The notes under the pieces: model-generated
The model's database searches: none
The model's input: the letters and a program-made list of their open reading frames with translations, nothing else
What the model was told of the DNA's origin: nothing
Shown: positions 1 through 10,828 of the stretch, piece by piece
Numbering within the stretch: the stretch's first letter is position 1
Layout: the number at the start of each line of letters is the position of its first letter
Program-made: the position numbers and the translations under genes
Source: Lepidodermella squamata
Lineage: Eukaryota; Gastrotricha
Assembly: GCA_047495785.1 (NCBI GenBank)
Contig: JBLDXI010000032.1
Coordinates: forward strand, 2,976,001 to 3,040,000
Length of the DNA stretch: 64,000 nucleotides
Reading direction: 5' to 3'

Positions 1-41
1 TTTATCTTCGTCTTATTTTTCGATTAAAAATTAAAAATTAC

Positions 42-1074
42 CTTGAGCTAGTGAACAGAACTCCGTTGACAGTTCCGAAGCAAGAAAGGGAGACAAAAAC
101 CGGCATAATCCACCACATAACGCCGTAAAGCTGTTCGCCGAACATCAGGCCAACAGCTCGCGAAAATTTAATATCCTCAGGCGAGACAGTTGTCAAATAG
201 GCGACATTGGTGAGGACATAGATGATGATGCAGCCAACCAAACTGATGCTGATCGCCTTGGTGAGGTTCTTCTGCGGCTCTTTCAGCTCTTCAATGACGA
301 AATTGAGGAAATTCCAGCCGTTGTAGGCGAAAAGGCCTTCGTAAATCGCGAGGGAAATTTTAGTCGGGCTTGTTTTCTCGATGCCATCCCACGGGTTAAG
401 GAAGTACTGGTAGTGGCCGAAGCAAAGTTGAACAATGCCGGTAATAATAATCAGAATAAGCGCTAGAACTTTGGCATAGGTGAAAATGTCCTGAATTCTA
501 GCCGTCAATCGAATGCTCCAGCAATTGACAAAGGTAATGACCAAAATACAAGCTGCGGCTAGTAGCGTGATATGGATCTGAAGGTCTGCCGTCGTAATAT
601 CTTTCTCGCAGGAGAAAAGCGGCCGAATAACGTATTGGGCGAATGTCAGCGAGACAATAGCGATTAGGCAAGGTCGGATGACAATGACTTCGACCCACAT
701 TCGAAGAAAGGCGAGGAAAGGACCGAAAGCCTCCATAATATAGGCATAATCGGCCCCGGATCGGGTAATTGTCATGCCAAGCTCGGCGTAGCAGTAAGCG
801 CCCAGCATTGAAATAAATCCGCAAAATGCCCATATTATCAAGCTTAGGCCAACACTTTCCGCATTCGTCAGAACACCGCCAGGGGTGATGAAAATTCCGG
901 ATCCTATAATTTTTTATTTAAAAAAACCAGGTCAATTTTTTACAGCTTACCGATAATGCAGCCAACGATGACAGTGCAGCCGTTGATGAGGCCCAATTTA
1001 GGCTTTAAGGTGGCTGACTCTTCATTGCTCGACTTCTCGGCGGCCGCCTTTTCAGCGTCTTTATCCGCTGTCAT
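42..1074 (-). CDS. LAT-type SLC7 amino-acid transporter, 5' part (runs off the left edge)
   Basis: Membrane amino-acid exchanger of the APC superfamily, light-chain (LAT) group. Exon 1 is 1074-951 and begins ATG with a charged, Ala/Glu/Lys-rich cytosolic N-terminus followed by KPKLGLINGCTVIVGCII. A 47-bp intron (950-904) separates exon 2 (903-42), which opens with GSGIFITPGG, the unwound TM1 motif that holds the substrate in this family. About 328 residues are visible, covering roughly the first eight membrane segments; family members are usually 450-530 residues. WNFLNFVIEELKEPQKNL is the conserved region after TM6. Exon 2 ends in a donor (AAG|GTAATT), so the gene continues beyond the window. 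Family members usually pair with an SLC3 heavy chain; the substrate cannot be told from the sequence. Family assignment is firm. Confidence 0.9.
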
Positions 1075-4023
1075 TCAAATTGCGGTTTGTAAATAAAATC
1101 TGTTCACGTGATATACTGCATACAACAAATCCGGTTTTATATATATTGAAAGTGAGTGAAATTCCTCTTGATATATTACTTATCAATGTTCCAGCTTATA
1201 AAGAGATAAGAAATTCAGATTAATAATACTTTCTACTGTTATCTTTCGCCGGCGTCGCCTGAGTGAGAGTGGGTTTGAAGTCTCTAGGGAAATCTTTTTG
1301 CATTAAATTAAAACAATGCATTTCGCATAAGGACGTAAATAAATCTATAAGGGTATCAATCAACTCCAAGATTTTCTTGTCATAAAGCTCAACGTGAAGG
1401 TAATAAAACGTGAACTATCGACTATAATAGTGGTTGTGTAATTGATAGGCAACCTCATTTTTCATTATACTTATTTATGTGACCTAAATGATGCAATATT
1501 ATTTTGATATAAAACGTGATAGATGGAGTAGTTCGCACTTGAATTTGGCATGCAATTAAGCTATACACGCTCTACAAGGCGTTTGCCATTGATAAAATTT
1601 TTTTACAAACTTTTAAGGTCGTTGGGGTCATGCTTTTTCCTCTCATTTCGTTATTTTGTTTTATTTCGAACATAGCTCAACAAGTGATGGGAATTACACA
1701 CGAAGAAAGCATGAAGATGGATTAAAGTAAAAAACAGAATTTTCAATATAAACAATAGGTATTCTTGTGAAAATGTGAGTAAGTAATTAGGAATATTGAC
1801 TGTCAAATTTCTCGCCTGCGAAAGACAGCTATGTTTTAGTGCCCCAGCCAGACTGAGCGGTGTAAAACAATATTTATACAGCGGCGAAGTATTTTCGCTC
1901 CAAAATTACTCGCATTACTTGAAACCACGTGGCTTGGTTCTTTCTTGGAGAAGAGCTTGATGATATTGGACGGTTTTTCATTCAACTTTCCCAATGCAAG
2001 TTTACCAATGTGTAGCGTGCTCCCGTCTTCGAGAAAACAACACTCGACAAACAGGGCGCGCCGGAGGTCGTAAAGCTAATTAACCACCTGTTAATATCAT
2101 CGTCAAATAAAGCTTGAAAACAGTTAAGACCATGATTCGTATAGCATCCCGCGGATTAGATAGCGGATTTTGGTGTTGCTGTTTGGATGAAAGACATCTA
2201 CTGATGGAAGAGCTAAGTGCTAAAAATGGCCACTCCAGCGTGTTCCACGGGTTTGAATTACCCTGTTTACCAAAGGAGACCGAAATCAAGGATTAATTGA
2301 GGGAGTATGCAGTTTAGGTTGGCAGTTTACTAAGTTATGCAAATTTAAGGACCCTGCCTTAATTTTGCATAATCTTATTTCGCGTGATTGCAATAGGGAT
2401 ATCTCGCTAATGGTACATGCTGGTCACATGCGTTTTTTTCAGGTGGATGTTTATTCTTCTGTCTATTCGCTGGTACCTTTAGGTTCGACCCGGACCCAGG
2501 TCGGTGAAGCTGCAGGGCCTCAAAAAAAGTCGAAATTTTTTTATGCAGAATTAGGTTACCTTACCCTCTTCAACCAATAGCCGGATAACGGTGCCTGTTT
2601 TCAAAAGATCCGAATTTTTTATTTGACCTCGGAAAACTCGCATAGGCAGACGAATTCTCTTCAAGTTGCCATGGCCAGCCTCAATGCCCGCTTGATTTCC
2701 CAACTCTGATCCTAATCGAAGAACTACAATCGCCGCACTCCCGATGGAAATACTTACCGATATTTGAGCGTGTTTACTGTTTACTACATAGAGAATAGAG
2801 TTACCAGAGATGAAACTCCCATTGGAAACTTGAAGTTTTAATTCGTTTGCTGATTTTCGTAAATTTTCGTTATGGCGGGTCTTTTTGAAACTCGCGCATA
2901 CATGTAAAAAGGCTGTTTTTCCTCGCGCTAAACCCACTATCCCCCATCATGGAATTTTGATTTTGATTTGGAATTTGAATCGATGGGGATTGGTTTTAAC
3001 TACAACCAGTTCGAAGGAATCCGTACGAAAATGAACGGTTTTGACGCCATAGCGGTTTTCCCGAAGGTCACTTTTTGGGGGTTTAAAAATTTTCGGCTTG
3101 ACCCCACGGCCACATCCTTGATCGGACTATCGTTTTCTTTGGGGGAAATGAAAGATCTCAGTCCATATTATCACCATGTGAAATGGTTTGTTTACAAAAG
3201 CCACCGTTCAAAAACTATTCATGGGTTTCGGAAGCATTTTTTCCGGTATCTGTTATTGAATATGGCAAATTGCAAAGGCTGAAAATATTTTTTTTTAATA
3301 TTTCAAAGGAGACTACGAAATTTCCCCATTTTTTCCATACGAAGCGCGAACACGTTTTCTCATCCGAATGACGGCTGGAATGACGGCTGGGTGGTTCAGG
3401 TATAAAGCATCTAAACAAAAAAATGCATTCGAACAAATTTATCGAATCTGTCGTTGAACAAATTTATCGAATGGGACAAGTGATCAATAGAATGACCGCT
3501 TTGAACCGGCCTCAAAATCTGAACAGCTTCCCGTCAGTTAAAAGTAGGACATGCGCTGCCCTTTCGTATCATTTTATGGAAATCTCCTACTTTATATTCG
3601 TTCACGGAAAAAACTGGGTGATCCCCTGTGCTGGAACGCGAAGCAACGTCCGTTTTCTATATATAACTTTCCAAGTAATCACCATTATTACCGCTATTAA
3701 TAGCTGCGCCAAAAATTCCAGTTCGACACTGCTTAAGACCCGAGTCGGGGACATAGCTAAAATGACTGACCTCGATTCCGAGGTACAAACTTCAGACCAC
3801 AAAAATTATAAAGAAACATAATATCATAACCCCAAGAGATATTGTACGGTAAAATATTTAAGCGGTGAAGATTAACACAGATTTCTGGAGCGTTTTATTC
3901 GAAGATCTGTCAACAAAGCGACGCCTAGATACTTGGGGCATGCGACATAATTATACAACAAATTTAAGCATGCTTTGCACAACGAATATCATCCGAGTTG
4001 GAATGAGATGATAAGCGAAATAA
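1075..4023. other. Intergenic, no gene recognised
   Basis: AT-rich spacer between the divergent transporter 5' end and the 3' end of the nuclear receptor. Short open frames (for example 3423-3821 plus, 2551-2937 minus) have no recognisable domain and no paralogue here. The only structure I can support is a MITE copy at about 2787-3026, listed separately. Confidence 0.5.
2787..3026 (-). repeat. MITE copy 1 (CATAGAGAATAGAG family), one end truncated
   Basis: Begins with the terminal sequence CATAGAGAATAGAGTTACC and follows the 273-bp element at 11402-11674 in inverted orientation: the GAAACTCC-ATTGGAAACTTG block, the ACATGTAAAAA block, CCCACTATCCCCCATCATGG and finally GGAATCCGTAC. The far end stops before the second terminal inverted repeat, so this copy is truncated. 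It overlaps a short minus-strand open frame that I regard as spurious. Confidence 0.75.
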
Positions 4024-5486
4024 TTAGCATAACCAATGTTCGCCGAGAGGCAAGTTTAATTCATATTTCTGCACATCGCACATCAATATGTTGTGCAATT
4101 TTTCGAAAGTTAAATGATGAGATGAATTTGAATCATCGCTTTGGGCTTCTGGAAAGTTAACTCGTAAGGACGCCATTATCGCGTCGATTATTACCAGCGC
4201 CATCCTTAGGAAAGACGAGCAGCCGGTTCCATCTGCAACAGCCTTCTGCTTGGCGTCAACTAGCTCAAGAGCCGATTCGCATAATTTCCGAATATGTGCC
4301 ATCTTTGAATTCATAGAAACAACACTTTCTGTTCGATTAGAAATTATTGATATTTTTTAATAATTTCAGATTGAAAAATGCCAACTATTGAAAGCAAGGA
4401 AGATGACCAAAAGAGAGGTTTCCAAAAATGTTGGGCTCCATTCCTCGAACAGATCCGCTAATGCAATTACAAGTCGATTGGTTTCCTATATTAATAAAGT
4501 AAATTTTATCAGGACGTCTATGGAAAAGCATTCAAAGCTCACCTTGAGACCGGGTCGAAGTATCTCGAAGAACGACAATAAATCCTGGCTGATTTGATTC
4601 TTGTTATCATTCGAGGATAGGGCGCTGAGCATGCAAGTAATGGCCACCATACTGCTGTCAAGAATCGATTGCTTCTCTTCCTCGTTTAAGCCGAAATAAT
4701 CTGCAACGAAATTATTCGAATTATCATACTTTAACCTCTAAAATTATTGAATTTTTGCCTTGCAAATTATCGACATAATCTGAGCCAGCCGAGTTTATAC
4801 GACGCAAATAATCTGTCAACACCGCGTTGAGACTTTCCGAGGTGATAGGTCCATGATAATCTTTCAATGGCAGCTATATAGCGAGAAATAGTTCGAAAAT
4901 TCAAGGTATAATGCGATGAGAAACTCACAAATTCAAGGTCGATCAATAATGGGAACGATTGAAGCGCGGTTTTAAGGAGGCCCTCTACCTCAATTGTTAC
5001 TCCATTTGCTGATTGCTGATCAGACACCGGGCTCATAACTGTCGCCTCGCCGATCGTTGAATCGCTACAATTCGATGAAGTGGACTCGCAGCTCCCAGTG
5101 GATGAACGAACTTTACCTGAGAAAATGACGACACAATTTTGGACAAAAAATCTGAATATAAAATTTACTGCGAAGGCCAGCTTTTATACATTTTTCCAAA
5201 CGACAGCGGCGGCAATTGACTCGGTCCTTTGAAGTGACTGGGCAGTCGAAATTTCCGCCGTTGCAAGTCAAAGCCGATCGTAGATGATAATTTCGGCTGA
5301 AATATTTCTGGCAAGCCGGACATGTATGCGGATGGTACTTGGCCTTACGCCTTACAGGTACATCGCAGACCTATATTAATATTAATAACACCATCGATAC
5401 CTAAAACATGGGTTATAGGGTTGTCTTACGCGGCACAGCTGGACGCGTTTCTGCTTTACTTCCTCAGGAATGGGTTTACGAGGCAT
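4024..5486 (-). CDS. Nuclear hormone receptor, divergent two-zinc-finger type
   Basis: Ligand-regulated transcription factor, 374 residues. Exons (minus): 5486-5430, 5370-5169, 5116-4929, 4873-4759, 4700-4543, 4485-4386, 4328-4024; all phases agree. The DNA-binding domain starts about residue 18: CRVC, then CPACQKYFSR (P-box region of finger 1), finger 2 C-x5-C ending CRRCRLEKCIKAG. CPACQK instead of the classical CEGCKGFF resembles the supplementary receptors expanded in nematodes. A Ser/Cys/Thr-rich hinge follows, then a helical ligand-binding domain of about 230 residues (NLQDYFGLNEEEKQ, SFFEILRPGLK, LADLFEEWS). The fourth intron appears to start with GC (CAAG|GCAAAA), a GC-AG intron. Its target genes and any ligand cannot be inferred. 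Confidence 0.9.
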
Positions 5487-7516
5487 TTAATAAAGCTACG
5501 AGAAAAAATTGCTTTTGAAGTTTTCAGACGCGTGGAGGAGAGGCCAATTTTTGGTTGAAGATACGTACATTTTTTATGACGGGCGTTCTCGCGATTTGTA
5601 CCCAGTATTTAAAAATTAGGTCGGCGGACGTTGCAAAAAATGGCCTCGAAACCTGACCTTATGCGAATAATGGTACATCAGCGTAACAAAAATCAGGCGT
5701 CCGAGTTTTTATTGTCGCCACCCAATTACTTACTCGAAGTAATGGACAATCAAGCTTGTACTTGGAATAAGGAAGGCCTGCCCTGTTCAAATATTAGGTC
5801 AACTGTCCCAATAACCATGTGAAAAATGCCGCAATAAAATAAATAGCATCCAAGTATTGTTCGATATCAACTTTTAAAGAGGCTTCATTTCTTTGATACT
5901 CATATAAATTTATTCGCAGCGTTTCCTAATACAAAATACGTGTTAGCCGGAAGATGAGCCGTCATGTCATGACGTCATTCGATTCCGATTTACGCTCCTA
6001 TTCGCGTATCGCGTAAATTGGTAACTTCTGGAGACCTGGTGAGCTGCGAATTTTTTTTTTTTTGATGGTGAAAAAATAATGTTAACAAATTACAAAAAGA
6101 AGCTATTGACCCCTCGATACTGAATTACGCTCTAAACCCAGCAGATCAAAGCCATCGAGTTTGTGAAATTCGTTACCGTAGTTGGCCCAAAATTTGGACA
6201 CTTCGAGCTTTGACCCTGAATATCAATCTGTAGATAACTGATAAAAGTTGAAAAATGTCACTGAAAAATAGCCCACTTCATGGGCTTTCCAGCGGTATCG
6301 AATTTGCCAATACACTCTCATGTGCTATCGATCTGTGAAAATCATCGAAGCCCGATGACTGAGAAAGGTATTTTGGGATCCCCTTGCCAAACGCTCACCT
6401 GTGAACGGTTGGGGCTGATTTTTTTGCACGGCAGGTGGACCAGTCAATACAAGTGAATTCAAATTTAGCCTCTAAATTTGGAGATTTAGATTTTTGATGA
6501 GATAATGAGATTTTTATCGGTATGTATATGCAAATGAAATGTATGATTTTTGTCAGGTTTTGAACACAATGGCAACGCACTGATGGAAGCTTGGAATTAG
6601 GTTCATGACTCCTGGCCTAGGCTCTGCTTTCATAATTCTGGCTGGAGAGCATAGTGATTGATAATGAATCCGAATCCGACGGCGCCGAATTTTTAATGAG
6701 AAAGATGAACAGCAGGTCATGTCAAATGACTATACACTTCCGGTAAAGATCAATAGTTCAGGGATAAAGAAACGTTATGACTTATTCAAACCTCAACCCT
6801 TGGTTTACCCTCAGATTGACATCCCTCCGTCTACTTTCCAAGCGAGGCTAAGTCCTTCAGAGACATTATTTTCACCTGGTTTATCATATTTTCGAGAATT
6901 GTCATGGTACTTCATTGAAATCAACCCGGGTAGTTACGGTGATAAATTAAAGGGCGGCTTTTTTACATGTAAAGTCACCTTTCACCTAAATACTAGATGT
7001 AAACATGCTTTAATCCGAGTTATCCAACGATATGTACCACTATTTGAAAGAAATTTCTATTCAGAGTCGAACATGTCCGAAATAAGGTTACACAGAGCCT
7101 CAGTGCATTATGGGTCCACCGTTCATCTCGCTAAACAGTTTAAACAGTAAAAGAAATTCTTCTAGCCGTCTAGCATAAACACGTGACAATAATTACATGT
7201 GTTCCAAACTAGAAAAAACAGACATCGGGCGAGACAAAAAACGATGAACGTTTCCGCCCGGACAATTGAATGTTCTTTAAGAGTAATGATGACATGCCAA
7301 ACATATTCTGAGGCATCTTTATAATTTATAAATAATCTGATTTCCATCCAAAAAGGCGGCGGACTATAAGCTGCTAACCTTCAGCAATCCTATTCCCAAG
7401 ACCTATATCGCATCAGCGTATTTGTTTAAATAGATTACAGGAACCAACAAAGCATTGGCTGCGCTTTTCATCAGCTTTGCATTATTATTATTATTTGAAA
7501 TTCAGACGCCTCAAAA
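5487..7516. other. Intergenic, no gene recognised
   Basis: Spacer between the receptor's start and the Cys-loop array. A T-run lies near 6050. An open frame of 143 codons at 6719-7150 (plus) has a start codon but no domain, no paralogue in the window and no splice context, so I do not call it a gene. A shared promoter for the two divergent genes is possible but no element stands out. Confidence 0.45.
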
Positions 7517-9098
7517 ATGGACATGGCATGGCAGATTTTGTTAGAATTCTTGATTATCACGGGCGTAGAACCGACAGAAAATGACCCTCGCGATTGTTCA
7601 AAATATGGTTAGATTGCTCGTGATATTTTCAATTTTCTGCGAAGCTAATTTTTTTTAAACATCTATCAAGCCGTTCGGGAAATGGACATTATTCGATACC
7701 TGTTAAATTTGCATCCAAATTATTCCAGCGATGCAATGCCAAAGTCAAATGCCTCCGAAGTCATGAACGTCACAGTTCGATACCTTCTCTACAGCCTTGA
7801 AGAATTCGTGAGCAGACGCTTAGAATAACCTTTCAAAACAAAATTAAAAATTTTAATTTTAGGATGAAATTCAAGGGCAGTTGAATATCGATGGTTTTTT
7901 CACTGTGGTAAGATTTTAGACGTTGAAAAAATCAGCTCGACTGTTTATGACATTGAACCAGGGTTGGAAAGATGATTTTCTGCGTTGGGATGACATTTTC
8001 CCATTCAGCTGCGTACCCTGGATGTTGATTACCTACACCCCGATTTGGCGCCCAGTTTTTCGCGTTATTACGAACAGAAATGCCGAGTTTGAAGCGGCGT
8101 TGACCAACAGCCGGGTTTTACTCGGCGCCAATGGCGACGCTATGATGTTCCCAGTCGGAATAACCTCAACAGGCTGCGACATCGTGATGACCTATTTCCC
8201 GTTCGACACTCAAAAATGCCGCATAATTATCGATCAATTCTACTACACGACAAAGGAGCAAGTTCTCAAATTGCCCAAAGATGAAGAGGGCTTCGCTTTC
8301 GCAGGCCGAAATTTGCTGAAGGAGAATCGAATGTGGCAAATTATTGGCAATTCATCGCATGAAAATTTGCTGCAATACGGCGATGATCTGTTTACATCTC
8401 AGATCATTTTTTCGCTGACTCTCAAGCGAAAGCCTTTGTTTTACATTATCAACATCATATTCCCTAGTATTATCATCGCCTTGGTCGAAATTGTCGTATT
8501 TGCTCTGTCGAAGGCCGACGTGACTCGTCTCTATCTGTCTCTGACATGTCTGCTGGCGTATTCTGTTTTTCAAGTTGGGAATTTTCGCGATTTTTTTCGG
8601 CGGATGACGTTTTTTTGTCTGTTTTTAGTCGATGATTCTAGCCGATCTGCCTCGAAACGGAAATTCCATCCCGCTGATATCGATCTACATCGCGCTTCAA
8701 ATGGCTTACATCGGCGTTGTAGTGATACTAGGCGAGGCTTTTGTGTTCATTGTAGCCAATCGAGCTAACCAACCTGAGTATGAAATGGTAAAAAAAATTG
8801 AAAAAATCACAAAAAAATTACATTTCAATTTTAGAGCAAGCCCAACTCATTTCTGCTGAAATTCTCTGCAATATCAGGCCGGTTGTTCGCGCTGAAACTG
8901 AAAAAGAGTCGAAATTCTCCGCGTAATTTGCCCATCGCCGCTGACTTTGAAACTGCGACAAATAGTGAATTATGGATGTTTATCATAACAGTCATAGACC
9001 GATACGTTCTCTTCCTGTACTTGTTGTTAATCATTGCTACGCCAGCTCTTCTATTTCTAATGGTACCACCGTTGTTTGCAGAAAATGGCCATGATTGA
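7517..9098 (+). CDS. Cys-loop ligand-gated ion channel subunit A
   Basis: Pentameric receptor subunit, 435 residues, first of seven tandem copies. Exons: 7517-7607, 7671-7807, 7863-7907, 7962-8573, 8629-8787, 8835-9098; all phases agree and introns are 47-63 bp. Exon 1 gives a signal peptide. The ligand-binding domain carries WRPVFRV and the Cys loop CDIVMTYFPFDTQKC (13 residues between the cysteines). M1 is LFYIINIIFPSIIIALV, M2 VTRLYLSLTCLLAYSVF, M3 YIALQMAYIGVVVILGEAF, and M4 follows IDRY near the C-terminus. M2 resembles cationic (nicotinic-like) subunits in LLAYSVF, but Thr stands where Glu -1' is expected and there is no PAR motif. The vicinal CC of alpha subunits is absent. Ligand unknown. 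AATAAA occurs about 20 bp after the stop. Confidence 0.92.
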
Positions 9099-9285
9099 AT
9101 GGAGATGAACTTTTATTCGAATAAAATCATATTCCTTATTGTACTGATTTTTTCGAACCCATTAAATTGATGAATCATATGATCGCTCGATCCCTAGAGG
9201 CCAAGGGTGAGGGGGATGATAGTGCACGAAATGGCAAATTTCGCATGTAATAATAGATCTTTCAGTACGTTCGTCATACAAAAAA

Positions 9286-10679
9286 ATGATTTCATCCCTT
9301 ACTGGCTGCTTCTTGTTGGCTGCAGTAATTGGCACCTGTTGCGCTCAACCAGACTTCTACAGCAGATTAGTGAAAAAATGCAGCCTGAAGGGTAGCTCTC
9401 CGCCTACTAATTACAAAACTTCACTGCCGATAAAATTCGCCTTTACTGGCCAGCGATTTCTTGGGATCGATGAAGTGAAAGCGACAATGTCTCTACTTGC
9501 GACCATTGAAATTTCTTGGCGCAATTATTGCGTACGAGAAAATTGGAATCTCTCGGTTACTAACCAGTCAATTGTTCAACCGGCTGGTAGCTTGTGGCGG
9601 CCAGAAGTAATTCTTCAATCAATAGCTTTAGCCCGGGAGTAAGTTTGGATTTATTCAATTAATGCGATTTCGGCCTTTCGGGTCACCCCACGCCCCATTT
9701 TTTATATTAATTTATTTTTATCTTCGCTGTCTCGTGCCATCAGTTAGGTAAAAACATTTCCAACTTCGGCTTCCAAAACCGCTAATAATATTGGAAAAAT
9801 CACTGAACTTTGAAATCGATACTTGCAATCGATATCGGCGCTTTTAGGGCGTAGTATAAGGATTCGGATATTCCCAATTTTCACTTCAAATTTTTTCAGA
9901 TGGCCCTCAAGTCAGAACCATATGAAGCTACATCCAGACGGATTGATGCATTTGACAATATCGCAGCAACTCGATGTTAATTGCAACATGGACTTCGCAA
10001 CCTTTCCTTTCGATTCTCATACCTGCAGAATAATTTTCGAAATGGCGGATAACACCCGAGCAGTTTACATGACGAAATTCACCTCTGCTTTCGATGCCCA
10101 ATTTATGCCTCAATCTAGCGGTTGGATTGCGGGAAATTCAGCAAATCAATTTAACAGCCGGCCCTTGGCAGATGGCTTGCACAACCGGCCTTCGGTCGCG
10201 CTTAAATTCACCCGAGTTTCAAGTTCCTATTTTGCGAAATTCATCCTACCGATTCTGAGCATAATGTTTCTTCAATTGGCATTTATTAGTAATTTTTTCA
10301 AATTTTTCTCGAATTTTTATTCATTTTTTTGTGAAAAGCCGTCGCTCGGAGATACCGGCCGTTTTTCAGCATTTTGATGCTCATAGCCAATCTGCTGTTA
10401 AACGTGACGATTCAAGATGTCATTTCAAAGTTCGGCCGACTTCCTTACATAGCTGCTCTACACAGCATTTCGATAACAATGTCAGTTCTCATCGCGTTGT
10501 ACACTCTGATTTCGATACCAGTCACGCGGTATGGCTACGGCGCTCGGCGAATCTATTGGCTTAGCGAAAAGGTGGCGCCAACGCTGGTCACTTTTACCGA
10601 TGGTTTCGTTTTCGCTCTCATGACAGCTTGGTCGCTGTTAGCTTGCTTTTCGGTTTTGATTGCAATTTTATCGAGTTGA
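9286..10679 (+). CDS. Cys-loop ligand-gated channel subunit B (divergent, short)
   Basis: 360-residue subunit with a gene structure unlike its neighbours. Exons: 9286-9638, 9900-10288, 10339-10679. Exon 1 encodes a signal peptide (LTGCFLLAAVIGTCCAQ) and the N-terminal half of the ligand-binding domain up to LWRPEVILQ in one piece, where the neighbours use three to four exons. The Cys loop is CNMDFATFPFDSHTC. M1 is AKFILPILSIMFLQLAFI, then VARRYRPFFSILMLIANLL and a third hydrophobic stretch ALHSISITMSVLIALY. The M3-M4 loop is very short (RYGYGARRIYWLSEK). The second intron is only 50 bp; its acceptor GAAAAG|CC was chosen because it alone restores frame. The subunit may belong to another clade from A, C-G, or be an accessory subunit. 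AATAAA at about 10730. Confidence 0.82.
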
Positions 10680-10828
10680 ATAACAACGCCTAACGCCTAC
10701 CCTCGAAAATTAATCAAGAACCAAGTCAAATAAAGTTCTCGAACAACCGAAGTTTCAATCAATACGTAGTAGCAACGACTTTTTTGACGCTTGAATAGAT
10801 TTAACCCACCTGTGTGATACCTCTTGAG

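Noticed and set aside
498-833. Long open frame overlapping the SLC7 exon in another frame
   Set aside because: It is a shadow of the transporter exon, with no domain and no splice support.
6719-7150. 143-codon frame with ATG in the spacer before the channel array
   Set aside because: No domain, signal peptide, paralogue or splice context; a frame this long can occur by chance in this much sequence.
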